Of a DNA stretch of 64,000 bases, positions 1-8,755 are shown piece after piece. Every line of letters begins with the position of its first letter. Within the stretch, counting starts at the first letter, position 1. The DNA comes from Streptomyces roseirectus. GTDB taxonomy: Bacteria > Actinomycetota > Actinomycetes > Streptomycetales > Streptomycetaceae. The position numbers were made by a program, and so were the translations under genes. The notes under the pieces are model-generated. The model was given only the letters and a program-made list of their open reading frames with translations. It was not told where the DNA came from and made no database searches. The stretch lies in the NCBI RefSeq assembly GCF_014489635.1, contig NZ_CP060828.1, positions 9,536,001-9,600,000 of the forward strand, given 5' to 3'.

Positions 1-92
1 CCCGCCTCGCCGCTGCGGCGCACCCGCCCCGCCCGCCTGAACGCGTCGGCGATCCGCTCCGCCAGAGTCCTGTGGCCGTCCTTGTCACGCAT
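1..92 (-). CDS. hypothetical protein, N-terminal fragment cut by window edge
   Basis: The reverse strand has an ATG at 92 preceded by a good ribosome binding site (AGGGAGG, about 6 nt upstream). It opens a basic N-terminus, MRDKDGHRTLAERIADAF, that runs off the left edge of the window. Only about 30 residues are visible, rich in Arg and Ala, so no family can be assigned. The start and ribosome binding site are seen directly; everything else is unknown. Confidence 0.55.
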   Translation of the reverse strand, partial: MRDKDGHRTLAERIADAFRRAGRVRRSGEA

Positions 93-212
93 GACGTTCC
101 TCCCTACGTGTGTCTTGTCACTCCCGGGTTCCCCGTCCGGCGCAGGTGCATCATCCGGCCGGTTCCAGGTACTCCGGTGACAGGCCACCGTTCACGAACA
201 GGAGGTAGAGAA

Positions 213-686
213 GTGAACGACCCCGGCAGCGCGGACGACGTCCACCAGCCCGGCGGCGACAACGAGGAGCAGGAGGACGCGGCGCCGCTGGACCTCCAGG
301 ACGCCGTCGACGAACGCGCCTACGACGACCTCCTCGACGAGGGGTACTCGCCGCCGGAGAAACCCCTCGGCGTCAACCGCAGGGGCACCACCGCGCGGGA
401 ACAGCGCGAGGGCGAGCCCTTGGAGGAACGACTGCGGCAGGAGACGCCGGACCCGGGGCCCGAGCCCGGTGACGGCGTCGGGGATCTGCCCGGCGGGGAG
501 GGCGAGCCGCGCGACGACGAGACGGGTGACCGCCGTGCCGGTCGGCTGGTCGCCCCCGACGAGGGCGTACGGACGGACACGACGCCCGAACTCCTCGCCG
601 ACGACAAGGGTGTTGACGGCGGCGCGGCGGGCGCGGAGGAGGCGGCGGTGCACATCGTGCCGGGCGAGGACGAGGGCGAGCGGTGA
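213..686 (+). CDS. DUF5709 family protein
   Basis: A 157-residue, very acidic, Gly/Asp/Glu-rich protein without membrane segments or signal peptide. The GTG start at 213 is chosen because AGGAGG lies 7 nt upstream; the open frame continues upstream but without a better start. The pattern of YDDLLDEGYSPPEKPLGV near the N-terminus, then REGEPLEERL, GDLPGGEGEP and GRLVAPDEG, is the signature of the DUF5709 family of small actinobacterial proteins. The length fits the family and no biochemical function is known. It faces the large glycosidase gene across a shared terminator-like hairpin and is probably a single-gene unit. Confidence 0.85.
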   Translation: MNDPGSADDVHQPGGDNEEQEDAAPLDLQDAVDERAYDDLLDEGYSPPEKPLGVNRRGTTAREQREGEPLEERLRQETPDPGPEPGDGVGDLPGGEGEPRDDETGDRRAGRLVAPDEGVRTDTTPELLADDKGVDGGAAGAEEAAVHIVPGEDEGER

Positions 687-691
687 AGGGG

Positions 692-727
692 TCCGGCCCG
701 GTCGCCGGGGGAGGCGGCCGGGCCGGA
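692..727. terminator. bidirectional hairpin between convergent genes
   Basis: Fifteen-nt arms at 692-706 and 713-727 are complementary apart from one G-T wobble, with a 6-nt loop. The hairpin sits between the stop of the DUF5709 gene (686) and the stop of the glycosidase gene on the other strand (745). There is no T-run, as is usual for Streptomyces terminators. Confidence 0.6.
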
Positions 728-744
728 GTCGGTCAGCTTCTGGC

Positions 745-3700
745 TCAGCGCACCTCCCGTGCGTACGGCGCCACGACGATCCGGTCGATCAGCGGCGCGA
801 ACCGGGAGCGCAGCAGCACCCCGGGGAACGTGTCCGACGCGTAGGACGTCCCGTCGAAGTTGGGCAGCTCCTCCGAGCGGAACGACACCGTGTTCGCGCC
901 CTTCTTCAGCTGCACCGGCACGGTCAGCTCCCAGAAGTTGTCCTGGTGGAAGCTGTGGGGGAAGTTCACCCGCCGGGGAGCGGCGCCGTTGACGGAGAGG
1001 TCGGCGTGGCGGGCCAGGGGGTCGGGGTTGTAGTGGGTGGCCGGTGACTGCTCGGGGTTGGAGTAGCGGATGCGCAGCGCGTACAGCCCGGCCCGGTCGG
1101 CGTCGACGGTGAACGTCGCCGTGTTGGTGTTGCCGGGGTCGCCGCCGACCCCGGTGATCGCCGTCCCGCCGGTCGCGAGCGGCAGCGTCGTGAGGCTCGC
1201 CGACCCCGCGAGGACGGCGTCGCCCGCCTCGTAGGTGCGCGCCGGGAGCCGGCCCGCGGTCGGTGTGACCGCGAGGCGGTCGACCAGCGCCGGGTTCGAA
1301 CTCCCCGTCAGGGTCACCTTGTTGACGCCGCCGGAGAGGGAGACGGCGACCTGGCGCTTGCCGGGGCCGAGCGTGAGGACGTCGTTGCCGTTGACGGACA
1401 GCCGCGCGCCCGCGCCGCCGACGGCGTCGACCGTGAGAGTGGCCTCGCGGTCGGCGGGGGAGTACACCCAGAACGTAGCCGTCTGCCCCCGCCCGACCCG
1501 CGCGCCGCCGGCCCCGGTGAGCGCGGGCCCGTACACGGGACGCGCCCCGCCGCCGAGCCACGCCAGCTCACCCTCGTACACCCGGGTGCCGGCCGACGGG
1601 GACGGCAGGGACAGCGTGACGCGGTCCACGAGCGCGTCGCCCTTGGTCGCGCGCGTGCCGTCGAGGCTCTTCGCGGCGAGCGTGAGGGTGTGCCGGCCCT
1701 TGGTGAGGCGGACCTTGGCGTCGGTGTGGTCCCAGACGACCCACTTGTAGCCGAGCGGCAGGTACAGCTCCTGCTCGGCGGCTCCGTCCACGCGCAGGAA
1801 CACGTTGGTGGGGCCCTGTTCGCTCACCTTGTCGTACGTGTTGAGGGAGTTGGCGAAGACGCTGAGGTCGTAGGTGCCGTCCTCGGGCACGTCGACGGTG
1901 AAGTCGAGCGTGACGTCGGAGCCGGTGCGCAGGCCGCCGACGTCGTAACTGCCGGAGGTGTAGAACCTCGACACGTCGCGCGGGGAGCCCTCGGGCCCGT
2001 TCTTGGAGTACCCGGACCCGGTGTGCGCGGCGTCCTCGGCCTCGTAGGAACCCTGCCACCGCACGGGCGCCGCCTGCGCGTTGAGGGCCTTGCCGGCCGG
2101 GCTGAGGACGATCTCGTACGCCGAGGACTCCTTCAGCGCGGGCAGCGTGCCGTCACCGAAGTCGACGGTGACCGTGCCGTCGGCCGCGACCTTCAGGTTC
2201 TTCTCGGTGATCAGCTTGGGACCGGAGTTGTCGCCGATCTGCCCGCTCCACTCGATCTCCCGCACCCAGGCGTGGACTTGAGAGCCGAACACCTTCTTCG
2301 GGACGCCGGAGAACGTGATGTTCCCCTTGCCGGCGGACCCGCCGAAGATCAGCCGCGCCTGCTTCTTCGCCTCGTCGAGCGTGGCCACGCCCTGCATCGT
2401 GTAGTTCTGGCCCGGGAACGGCGGCGTCACGGAGACGGTGTGCCCGCTCATCGAGGCGTACGAATTGAGCAGCCACCACTGCCCGTTGCCCCGGTTGGAC
2501 TGCACGGCCGAGTCGGAGAGGTTGCCGTCGATGTTCCAGTACGCGATGTCGGCGTCCACCTTGGACTCCTCGATCGCGGACACCCACTGGATCATCTGGC
2601 CCGGCACCGAGGTGTGGTAGTTGAACGCGTACTCGTTGATGTTGACCGGCAGCGGCCCGATACCCAGTTCCTTCTCCCAGGCGCGGTACTTGGCGACGCT
2701 CTGCCGCACCGCCTCCGGGTGGCTCAGCTCGTGCCAGGTGATGACGTCGGGCATCGTCTTGGCGGCCTTCGCGTGCGTGAGGAAGCCCTTCACCTGCTCG
2801 TACAGGATGCTGGTGTTGGGGCCCGCGATCCGCGCGTCCGGAATCCGGCTCTTGATGAGCTTGTACGCGGAGTCCCACGCGGCGAAGTAGGCGGCCGGGT
2901 CGTCCAGCCAGCTGACCTTGTCGTAGCTCCACTCGCCGGTTCCGTACATGTTGCCCTCGGGCTCGTTGAACGGCACGAAGACGATGTTGTCCCGGTACTC
3001 CTCGGGCAGCCGCAGGACCTGGTCGACCTGCTTGGCCATCTTCTCCTCGTACAGCTTCACCTTCTCGGCGGGCGTGCTGCCGGGCCACTGGTAGGGGAAG
3101 CCGCGGTGGATGTCGGTCATGTAGATGTAGACGTCGCCGTCGGTGGAGTCCGCGAGCGGCTTGACGACCTCCAGTGCGTCGGCGCCCGGGTGCTGCGGCC
3201 CGTCCTGCGCCTTGGTCGAGACCGTCCGCAGCCCCATGCCCTCGATCAGGTTGTTCGTCGGGACGTCGGGCCCGTACACCCCGTACAGCGTGCCCGACGC
3301 GCCGCCGTGGAACGCGCCCGTGTTTGTGGCGAGGTCGACGGTGAGCTGCCCCTCGCGCACGACGGTGACGCTCGCCGACACCGCCTGCCCGGCGGACCGT
3401 CCGGCGACGGTGAACGTGCCGGGCTTCGCGTACTTGTCGGCCGGGACGGCGTCCCAGGTGACCGGCACGTCGCGGTCGTAGCCGTCGGAGAAGGAGGCGC
3501 GGATGACGGCGGGCAACGGCGGGGGCGTGCCGGTCGCCGTGCGGAGGTCGAAGGCGGTCTGCGAGAGGCGCTGGAGCGTGGGCGGCGCGGTGATCCGGCC
3601 GGCCACCTGCTCGGCGGTGAGGGCGGTGTGCCAGACGGCGAAGTCGTCGATCGCGCCCTTGAACAGGGGGTCCTGGAACCAGGACTTGCCGATGTGGCCC

Positions 3701-4365
3701 GAGGTCGTCGCCGAGGCGCCCACCAGGTCCTTCGCCTTGATGCCCGTCTCGGCGGAGGAGACGGCGACGCCGTCGAGGTAGGTGGTGATGCGGCGCGCTC
3801 CGGTGTCGAGGGTGACGGTGACGGTCCGCCACTGCTCGGCGGGCAGCGGCGCGTACCCGGACACCTGCGCCTCCGCGCCCCCGCCGCCCAGGCTGACGGC
3901 CGTGCGCAGGACGCTGCCGTTGGAGGGGGTCGTGAACAGGTACGTCGTGGTGTCGGTGCCCAGGTCGAAGATGCGCTGCCAGCTCGACGCGTCGGTGCCC
4001 CACCTCACGCGGGCCGAGACGGTCAGGTCGGCGGCGTCGCCCACGACCTCGCGGGGCAGCCGGACGTAGGCGCCCGTCGAGGTGGGCGCGCCGCCGGGCA
4101 GGGCGAGGGCCTTGCCGCCGGTGGCGCCCGCGACCGACTGGGCGGTCTGCGGGTTCACCAGGGTCGCGGTCAGGTTGTTGCCCGAGGTGTCGGTGATGCG
4201 GCCGGAGGCGGGGTCGTCCTGGTCGAAGGTGTAGTGCGCGACGGGCGCGGGCGCGTCGGCCGCCTGCGCGGGGACGGCGGGAGTGGCCAGCAGGCCCGCG
4301 CCGAGGGCGAGCGCCACGGCGGCCGGGGCGCGGCGCCGGGCTGATCTCTCATCGGGGGATGGCAT
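745..4365 (-). CDS. secreted multidomain clan GH-A glycoside hydrolase with LamG and CBM6/35-like modules
   Basis: A secreted 1206-residue enzyme. A Sec signal peptide covers about residues 1-36 (hydrophobic AAVALALGAGLLATPAVPAQA). A LamG/concanavalin-like module spans about 38-265, followed by an Ig-like linker around 280-340. A (beta/alpha)8 glycosidase domain spans about 345-690, with FVPFNEPEG (candidate acid/base Glu468) and VNINEYAF (candidate nucleophile Glu578), the clan GH-A arrangement closest by eye to GH39-type enzymes. Two or three jelly-roll carbohydrate-binding modules (CBM6/35-like, starting YEAEDA, YEGELA and YEAGDA) follow to the C-terminus. ATG 4365 is preferred over the upstream GTG at 4395 because GAGG precedes it and the signal peptide then has normal length. 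It is divergent from the LacI regulator and ABC importer, and its promoter carries operator boxes, so it likely releases the sugar the importer takes up. The substrate cannot be read from sequence. Confidence 0.85.
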   Translation of the reverse strand: MPSPDERSARRRAPAAVALALGAGLLATPAVPAQAADAPAPVAHYTFDQDDPASGRITDTSGNNLTATLVNPQTAQSVAGATGGKALALPGGAPTSTGAYVRLPREVVGDAADLTVSARVRWGTDASSWQRIFDLGTDTTTYLFTTPSNGSVLRTAVSLGGGGAEAQVSGYAPLPAEQWRTVTVTLDTGARRITTYLDGVAVSSAETGIKAKDLVGASATTSGHIGKSWFQDPLFKGAIDDFAVWHTALTAEQVAGRITAPPTLQRLSQTAFDLRTATGTPPPLPAVIRASFSDGYDRDVPVTWDAVPADKYAKPGTFTVAGRSAGQAVSASVTVVREGQLTVDLATNTGAFHGGASGTLYGVYGPDVPTNNLIEGMGLRTVSTKAQDGPQHPGADALEVVKPLADSTDGDVYIYMTDIHRGFPYQWPGSTPAEKVKLYEEKMAKQVDQVLRLPEEYRDNIVFVPFNEPEGNMYGTGEWSYDKVSWLDDPAAYFAAWDSAYKLIKSRIPDARIAGPNTSILYEQVKGFLTHAKAAKTMPDVITWHELSHPEAVRQSVAKYRAWEKELGIGPLPVNINEYAFNYHTSVPGQMIQWVSAIEESKVDADIAYWNIDGNLSDSAVQSNRGNGQWWLLNSYASMSGHTVSVTPPFPGQNYTMQGVATLDEAKKQARLIFGGSAGKGNITFSGVPKKVFGSQVHAWVREIEWSGQIGDNSGPKLITEKNLKVAADGTVTVDFGDGTLPALKESSAYEIVLSPAGKALNAQAAPVRWQGSYEAEDAAHTGSGYSKNGPEGSPRDVSRFYTSGSYDVGGLRTGSDVTLDFTVDVPEDGTYDLSVFANSLNTYDKVSEQGPTNVFLRVDGAAEQELYLPLGYKWVVWDHTDAKVRLTKGRHTLTLAAKSLDGTRATKGDALVDRVTLSLPSPSAGTRVYEGELAWLGGGARPVYGPALTGAGGARVGRGQTATFWVYSPADREATLTVDAVGGAGARLSVNGNDVLTLGPGKRQVAVSLSGGVNKVTLTGSSNPALVDRLAVTPTAGRLPARTYEAGDAVLAGSASLTTLPLATGGTAITGVGGDPGNTNTATFTVDADRAGLYALRIRYSNPEQSPATHYNPDPLARHADLSVNGAAPRRVNFPHSFHQDNFWELTVPVQLKKGANTVSFRSEELPNFDGTSYASDTFPGVLLRSRFAPLIDRIVVAPYAREVR

Positions 4366-4400
4366 GGATCGCGTCCTCAATCCTTGGGTCGGCATGCGTC

Positions 4401-4410
4401 GAACCGGTTC
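4401..4410. promoter_or_regulatory. LacI-type operator box 1 (GAACCGGTTC)
   Basis: Perfect 10-bp palindrome within TCGAACCGGTTCGA, 36 nt upstream of the glycosidase start and downstream of its predicted transcription start, a position suited to a roadblock. It is one of four identical boxes in this intergenic region. Confidence 0.75.
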
Positions 4411-4462
4411 GATCGAGCGGGGGAGAAGCGGTGCCCGGGAGCGGGGGAGGGATCAGTTCATC

Positions 4463-4472
4463 GAACCGGTTC
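4463..4472. promoter_or_regulatory. LacI-type operator box 2 (GAACCGGTTC)
   Basis: Perfect palindrome. It overlaps the position expected for transcription start of the leftward promoter (-10 at 4476-4481), so binding here would directly block glycosidase transcription. Centre-to-centre distance to box 1 is 62 bp. Confidence 0.8.
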
Positions 4473-4475
4473 GGG

Positions 4476-4504
4476 AAGCTAGCACCGGCCGGAGCGCCCG
4501 GCAA
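4476..4504 (-). promoter_or_regulatory. promoter of the secreted glycosidase
   Basis: On the reverse strand TTGCCG (4504-4499), a 17-bp spacer and TAGCTT (4481-4476) give a good match to the vegetative sigma consensus of Streptomyces. The expected start, about 7 nt downstream, falls inside operator box 2. Confidence 0.65.
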
Positions 4505-4554
4505 TCCCCCCGACACAGGCCGTTTTCGGCGGGAAGGAAGTCCCGCCAGGGGTG

Positions 4555-4583
4555 TTGACACACGTTCAGGTGCTTCCTACCTT
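4555..4583 (+). promoter_or_regulatory. promoter of the LacI regulator and sugar transporter operon
   Basis: A perfect TTGACA -35 (4555-4560), a 17-bp spacer and TACCTT -10 (4578-4583). The expected start near 4590 lies just before operator box 3, which predicts autoregulation. Confidence 0.75.
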
Positions 4584-4593
4584 CACTTCACGC

Positions 4594-4603
4594 GAACCGG
4601 TTC
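4594..4603. promoter_or_regulatory. LacI-type operator box 3 (GAACCGGTTC)
   Basis: Perfect palindrome at the transcription start region of the rightward promoter, 29 bp centre-to-centre from box 4. Confidence 0.8.
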
Positions 4604-4622
4604 GACGATCGGCCCGCTGAGA

Positions 4623-4632
4623 GAACCGGTTC
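4623..4632. promoter_or_regulatory. LacI-type operator box 4 (GAACCGGTTC)
   Basis: Perfect palindrome just upstream of the ribosome binding site of the LacI gene. Boxes 3 and 4 could hold one dimer each or a tetramer. Confidence 0.75.
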
Positions 4633-4646
4633 GACGAAGGAGTCCC

Positions 4647-5666
4647 GTGAACATCGGTGAGATCGCCCGGCGGGCCGGTGTCTCCCGGAGCACCGTCTCC
4701 TACGCCCTCAGCGGCAAGCGCCCCGTCTCCGACGACACCCGGCGCAAGATCCAGCACGTCATCGACGAACTCGGCTACCGCCCCAACGCCAGCGCCCGCG
4801 CCCTCGCCAACGGCCGCACCTCCACCATCGGCCTGGTCTTCCCGCCCGCCGGCCCCCACTACACCGGCATGCAACTCGACTTCATCGGCAGCGTCGTCGA
4901 AGCGGCCGCCGCCCACGACTACGACGTCCTGCTCTCCCCGAGCGGCGTCGACAGCGACCGCTCCTTCCAGCGCCTGCTCGGGGAACGCCGCGTCGACGGC
5001 GCGATCCTCATGGAGATCCGCCTCCAGGACGACCGGGTCGAGCACCTGGCCGCCCTCGACTTCCCCGCCGTCACCATCGGCCGCGTCGCCCGCCCCGAGA
5101 CCACCTGGTGGGTCGGGCTCGACCACACCGCGCTCGCCGCCGCCTGCGTCCACCACCTCGCCGACCTCGGCCACCGCCGCATCGCCCTCCTCAACCGCCC
5201 CGCACCACTCCTGCGCGCCGGCTACGAGTCCGCGCACCGGGGCCTCGACGGCTTCACCAAGGCCGCCGCCGAACGCGGGCTGACCGTCCGCGCCCACTGC
5301 TGCGGCGACGACGCGGCCTCGGGCCAGGCGTGCGTGGAGCGGATCCTGTACGACGACCCCGCGACGACCGCCCTCGTCACCCTCAACGAGGCCGCGCTCG
5401 GCGGCGTGTACCGGGCACTCGCCCAGGCCGGCCGGCACGTCCCCCGCGACTTCTCCGTCACCGGCGTCGTCGCCGCCCGCTGGGCCGAGACGGTCACACC
5501 ACAGCTCACCGCCGCCGACGTACCCGCCGAGGAGATGGGACGGCGCGCCGTCGACCTGCTGGTGGAACGCCTCGACAAGCCGGACGCCCCGCCCCGCCAC
5601 CACCTCCTGACGCCGCCGATCTCCCTGCGGGCCAGCACCGGGCCCGGCACACCGGCGAAGCCCTAG
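4647..5666 (+). CDS. LacI/GalR-family transcriptional regulator
   Basis: A 339-residue sugar-responsive repressor. The N-terminal LacI helix-turn-helix starts at residue 2 (NIGEIARRAGVSRSTVSYAL), followed by the hinge LGYRPNASARALA, and then a periplasmic-binding-protein-like effector domain from about residue 60 (TIGLVFPP) to the C-terminus. GTG 4647 is chosen because AAGGAG lies 5 nt upstream and the HTH then begins immediately, as in the family. The frame is open far upstream but that part overlaps the operators. It is the first gene before the ABC importer and is divergent from the glycosidase. The four GAACCGGTTC palindromes beside it are its likely binding sites, so it probably represses both operons until the imported oligosaccharide binds. 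The effector is unknown. Confidence 0.93.
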   Translation: MNIGEIARRAGVSRSTVSYALSGKRPVSDDTRRKIQHVIDELGYRPNASARALANGRTSTIGLVFPPAGPHYTGMQLDFIGSVVEAAAAHDYDVLLSPSGVDSDRSFQRLLGERRVDGAILMEIRLQDDRVEHLAALDFPAVTIGRVARPETTWWVGLDHTALAAACVHHLADLGHRRIALLNRPAPLLRAGYESAHRGLDGFTKAAAERGLTVRAHCCGDDAASGQACVERILYDDPATTALVTLNEAALGGVYRALAQAGRHVPRDFSVTGVVAARWAETVTPQLTAADVPAEEMGRRAVDLLVERLDKPDAPPRHHLLTPPISLRASTGPGTPAKP

Positions 5667-5722
5667 CCGCACGGGCCAGCACTCAGGCACACCAACGGAT
5701 ATTCACCAAAGGACCCCTCGCG

Positions 5723-6970
5723 ATGAACAGTTCCGCCAGACAACGCCGTCTGACCGCCGCCACCTTGACCGCCCTCGCCGTCGCCGTGAGCGCGACCGCC
5801 TGCTCCTCCGGCTCGGACAGCGCCGGCGGCAAGGACTCCGACGGCGGCACCTACACCGTCTGGGACCCCTACCCCCAGTTCGCGAAGGACTCGGCGTGGG
5901 TGAAGCTCCTCGACCGGTGCGGCACCGAGGCCGGGGTGAAGGTCAAGCGGACCGGCTTCGACACCAGCGACCTCGCCAACAAGACGCTCCTCGCCGCCCA
6001 GCAGGGCAACTCCCCGGACGTCCTCGTCGTCGACAACCCCGTCGTCTCCACCCTCGCCGAGGCCGGCGTCCTCACCACGACCGCCGAGAACAAGCTCGAC
6101 ACCTCGCAGGCCGACCCCAACCTCCTCGCGGCCGGCCAGTCCGGCGGCAAGACGTACGGCACCCCGATCGGCGCCAACACCCTCGCCCTCTACTACAACA
6201 AGACGGTCCTGAAGGCGGCCGGCGTCGACGTCGCCACGATCAAGGACTGGGCTTCCCTGACCGCCGCCCTCGACAAGGTCAAGAAGGCCGGCAAGAAGGG
6301 CATCACCTTCTCCGCGATCGGCACCGAGGAGGGCAGCTTCCAATTCCTGCCCTGGTTCTGGGGATCGGGCGCCCAGCTCACCCAACTCGACTCCGCGCAG
6401 GCAGAGTCGGCGCTCACCCTCTGGAAGGGCTGGCTGAAGAACGGCTACGCCCCCAACTCCGTCCTCAACAACACCCAGACGACCAGCTGGCAGGAGTTCG
6501 CCACCGGCGACTACGCCTTCGCCGAGAACGGCACCTGGCAGCTCGCGAACGCGGAGAAGGCCGGCTTCGAGTACGGCGTCCTGCCCATCCCCGGCGCAAG
6601 CAGCGCCTCCGCGCCCGCCCCGACCGGCGGCGAGTTCGTCACCCTCCCCGTCCAGGACGACACCGGCCGCTACGCCACCTCCCAGAAGCTCGCGGCCTGC
6701 CTCACCAGCGAACAGGGCCTGTACGACACGGACTCCGCGCTCTCCTACGTCGCCCCCACCGCCGCCGTCCAGGCCAAGCAGGTCGCCGCGAACGCCGCGC
6801 TGAAACCCTGGGTGGAGGCCGTCAAGTCGGCGAAGGGGCGCACCAGTGACGACCTCGGCACCACGTACCCGAAGATCTCCGAGCAGTTGTGGAAGGCGGT
6901 GCAGTCCGCGCTGAGCGGATCCAAGTCGCCCAAGGACGCGCTGAAGTCGGCGCAGGGCGCGGTCAAGTGA
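5723..6970 (+). CDS. ABC sugar transporter substrate-binding lipoprotein
   Basis: A 415-residue family 1 extracellular solute-binding protein. The signal peptide ends in a lipobox with Cys27 (SATAC), so it should be a lipid-anchored receptor outside the membrane. The mature part has the maltose-binding-protein type fold: DVLVVDNPVVSTLAEAGVL near residue 100, then YGTPIGANTLALYYNKTVLK, then GDYAFAENGTWQL. ATG 5723 has AAAGGA 9 nt upstream. The stop overlaps the GTG start of the first permease, so translation is coupled. It delivers an oligosaccharide to the two permeases that follow. No ATPase gene is present, as usual in Streptomyces, where a shared MsiK-type ATPase serves many importers. Confidence 0.92.
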   Translation: MNSSARQRRLTAATLTALAVAVSATACSSGSDSAGGKDSDGGTYTVWDPYPQFAKDSAWVKLLDRCGTEAGVKVKRTGFDTSDLANKTLLAAQQGNSPDVLVVDNPVVSTLAEAGVLTTTAENKLDTSQADPNLLAAGQSGGKTYGTPIGANTLALYYNKTVLKAAGVDVATIKDWASLTAALDKVKKAGKKGITFSAIGTEEGSFQFLPWFWGSGAQLTQLDSAQAESALTLWKGWLKNGYAPNSVLNNTQTTSWQEFATGDYAFAENGTWQLANAEKAGFEYGVLPIPGASSASAPAPTGGEFVTLPVQDDTGRYATSQKLAACLTSEQGLYDTDSALSYVAPTAAVQAKQVAANAALKPWVEAVKSAKGRTSDDLGTTYPKISEQLWKAVQSALSGSKSPKDALKSAQGAVK

Positions 6971-7905
6971 CGCAGCAAGCCGTCGCGTTGACGAAACCGA
7001 GGGAGCTTCCGGCGAGCCGCCGTCCGCGCTCCACCCAGTGGGCGGCCTGGGCGTTCCTCACCCCGGTCACCCTCTACCTCGCCCTCTTCTACGCCTACCC
7101 CCTGTACCGCAACCTCGATCTGAGCCTGCGCCACTACACCGTCCGCTCCTTCGTGCGGGGCGACGCGCCCTTCACCGGCCTCGACAACTACCGCACCGTC
7201 CTCGACGACCCGACGTTCGCCCCCGCGCTCGTCCACACCGCCCTGTTCACCGGGGTCTGCCTGGTCTTCCAGTACGCCATCGGGCTCGCCCTCGCGGTCT
7301 TCTTCAACCAGCACTTCCGGCTCTCCGCGACGCTGCGCGCCCTGTTCCTCGTCCCCTGGCTGCTGCCGCTGATCGTGTCCGCGTCCACCTGGTCGTGGAT
7401 GCTCAACAGCGACTCCGGGATCGTGAACGCCGCGCTGAAGGCCGTCGGGCTCGGCTCGGTGAACTGGCTGACCTCGCCGTCCTGGTCGCTGGTCTCGGTG
7501 ATCATCGCGAACATCTGGATCGGCGTGCCGTTCAACCTCGTCGTCCTCCACAGCGGGCTCCAGTCCATCCCGGCGAGCCTGTACGAGGCGGCCTCGCTGG
7601 ACGGGGCGAACGCCTGGCAGCGGTTCTGGTCGGTCACCTTCCCGCTGCTGCGGCCGGTGTCCGCGATCACCCTGCTCCTCGGGCTCGTCTACACGCTGAA
7701 GGTGTTCGACATCATCTGGATCATGACGAAGGGGGGCCCGGCCGACTCGTCGACGACGTTCGCGACCTGGTCCTACCAGCTCGGGTTCGGCAACCTCCTG
7801 CCCGCGTTCGGGCCCGGCGCGGCCGTCGGGAACCTCCTGGTCGCCGCCGCGCTCGTGTTCGGGTTCGTGTATCTGCGGGTGCAGCGGAAGCAGGCGACGG
7901 CATGA
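6967..7905 (+). CDS. ABC sugar transporter permease, MalF type
   Basis: A 312-residue inner-membrane subunit with about six transmembrane helices, the first around residues 28-50 (WAFLTPVTLYLALFYAYPLY). The EAA loop that contacts the ATPase is visible as YEAASLDGANAWQRFWSVTFP near residue 215. GTG 6967 overlaps the stop of the binding-protein gene (GTGA), and the gene ends in an ATGA overlap with the second permease, so all three are co-translated. It forms the translocation pore with the next gene. Confidence 0.93.
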   Translation: MTQQAVALTKPRELPASRRPRSTQWAAWAFLTPVTLYLALFYAYPLYRNLDLSLRHYTVRSFVRGDAPFTGLDNYRTVLDDPTFAPALVHTALFTGVCLVFQYAIGLALAVFFNQHFRLSATLRALFLVPWLLPLIVSASTWSWMLNSDSGIVNAALKAVGLGSVNWLTSPSWSLVSVIIANIWIGVPFNLVVLHSGLQSIPASLYEAASLDGANAWQRFWSVTFPLLRPVSAITLLLGLVYTLKVFDIIWIMTKGGPADSSTTFATWSYQLGFGNLLPAFGPGAAVGNLLVAAALVFGFVYLRVQRKQATA

Positions 7906-8711
7906 GGAACGGCTGGAAGACCGGCATCGGAGTGCTGCTGACCGGGATCATGCTCTTCCCGGTCTACTGGATGGTCAACGTCTCGTTCACCCGCGACCAG
8001 GACATGCGCAAGAGCCCACCGGACCTCTTCCCGACGCACGGCACGCTCGCCGGGTACCGGACCGTCCTCGACGACCAGCTGCCCTACCTCGGCACCAGCC
8101 TCGTCATCGGGCTCGGGACCGTCGTCCTCACCGTCGCGCTGTCCGCGCCCGCCGGATACGCGCTGGCGAAACTCCGCCCGCGCGGCGGAGGCGTGCTGAG
8201 CTTCGTACTGCTCGCCGCGCAGATGATCCCCGGAATCATCATGGCGATGGGGTTCTACGCGATCTACCTCCAGCTCGGGGTGCTCCAGTCCGTGCCGGGG
8301 CTGATCGTCGCGGACTCGACGCTCGCCGTGCCGTTCGGCGTGCTCATCTTCACCGCGTTCATGTCCGGGATCCCCGGCGAACTGCTCCAGGCCGCGCGGA
8401 CCGACGGCGCGGGCACACTGCGGACGTTCTGGTCGATCGTCCTGCCGATGAGCCGCAACGCCGTCGTCACCGTGTCGCTGTTCGCCTTCCTGTGGTCCTG
8501 GTCCGACTTCGTGTTCGCCAGCACCCTCGTCAACGGCGGGGCCCACGAGCCGATCACGCTCGGGATCTACCACTACATCGGCAACAACAACCAGGAGTGG
8601 AACGCCGTGATGGCCACCGCGGTCGTCGCCTCCCTGCCCGCCACGGTGATCCTCGTCCTCGCCCAGCGCTACGTCGCCGCGGGCGTCACCGCAGGCGCGG
8701 TCAAGGACTGA
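7902..8711 (+). CDS. ABC sugar transporter permease, MalG type
   Basis: A 269-residue second permease with six predicted helices. Its EAA-like loop is LLQAARTDGAGTLRTFWSIVLP near residues 163-184. It starts at ATG 7902 inside the preceding gene (ATGA overlap). Length and motif order match carbohydrate importer family MalG proteins. With the upstream lipoprotein and MalF-type permease it makes a complete importer apart from the ATPase. Confidence 0.93.
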   Translation: MRNGWKTGIGVLLTGIMLFPVYWMVNVSFTRDQDMRKSPPDLFPTHGTLAGYRTVLDDQLPYLGTSLVIGLGTVVLTVALSAPAGYALAKLRPRGGGVLSFVLLAAQMIPGIIMAMGFYAIYLQLGVLQSVPGLIVADSTLAVPFGVLIFTAFMSGIPGELLQAARTDGAGTLRTFWSIVLPMSRNAVVTVSLFAFLWSWSDFVFASTLVNGGAHEPITLGIYHYIGNNNQEWNAVMATAVVASLPATVILVLAQRYVAAGVTAGAVKD

Positions 8712-8755
8712 ACTCCCCTCCGCCCGACCCCAGTTCCAGAAACGAGTCGCCCCCC

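Noticed and set aside
1690..4344. Long open frame (over 800 codons) on the forward strand opposite the glycosidase
   Set aside because: It is the antisense of a clear multidomain enzyme, has no ribosome binding site or family pattern, and its Val/Gly/Arg composition is what GC-rich codon bias creates on the opposite strand.
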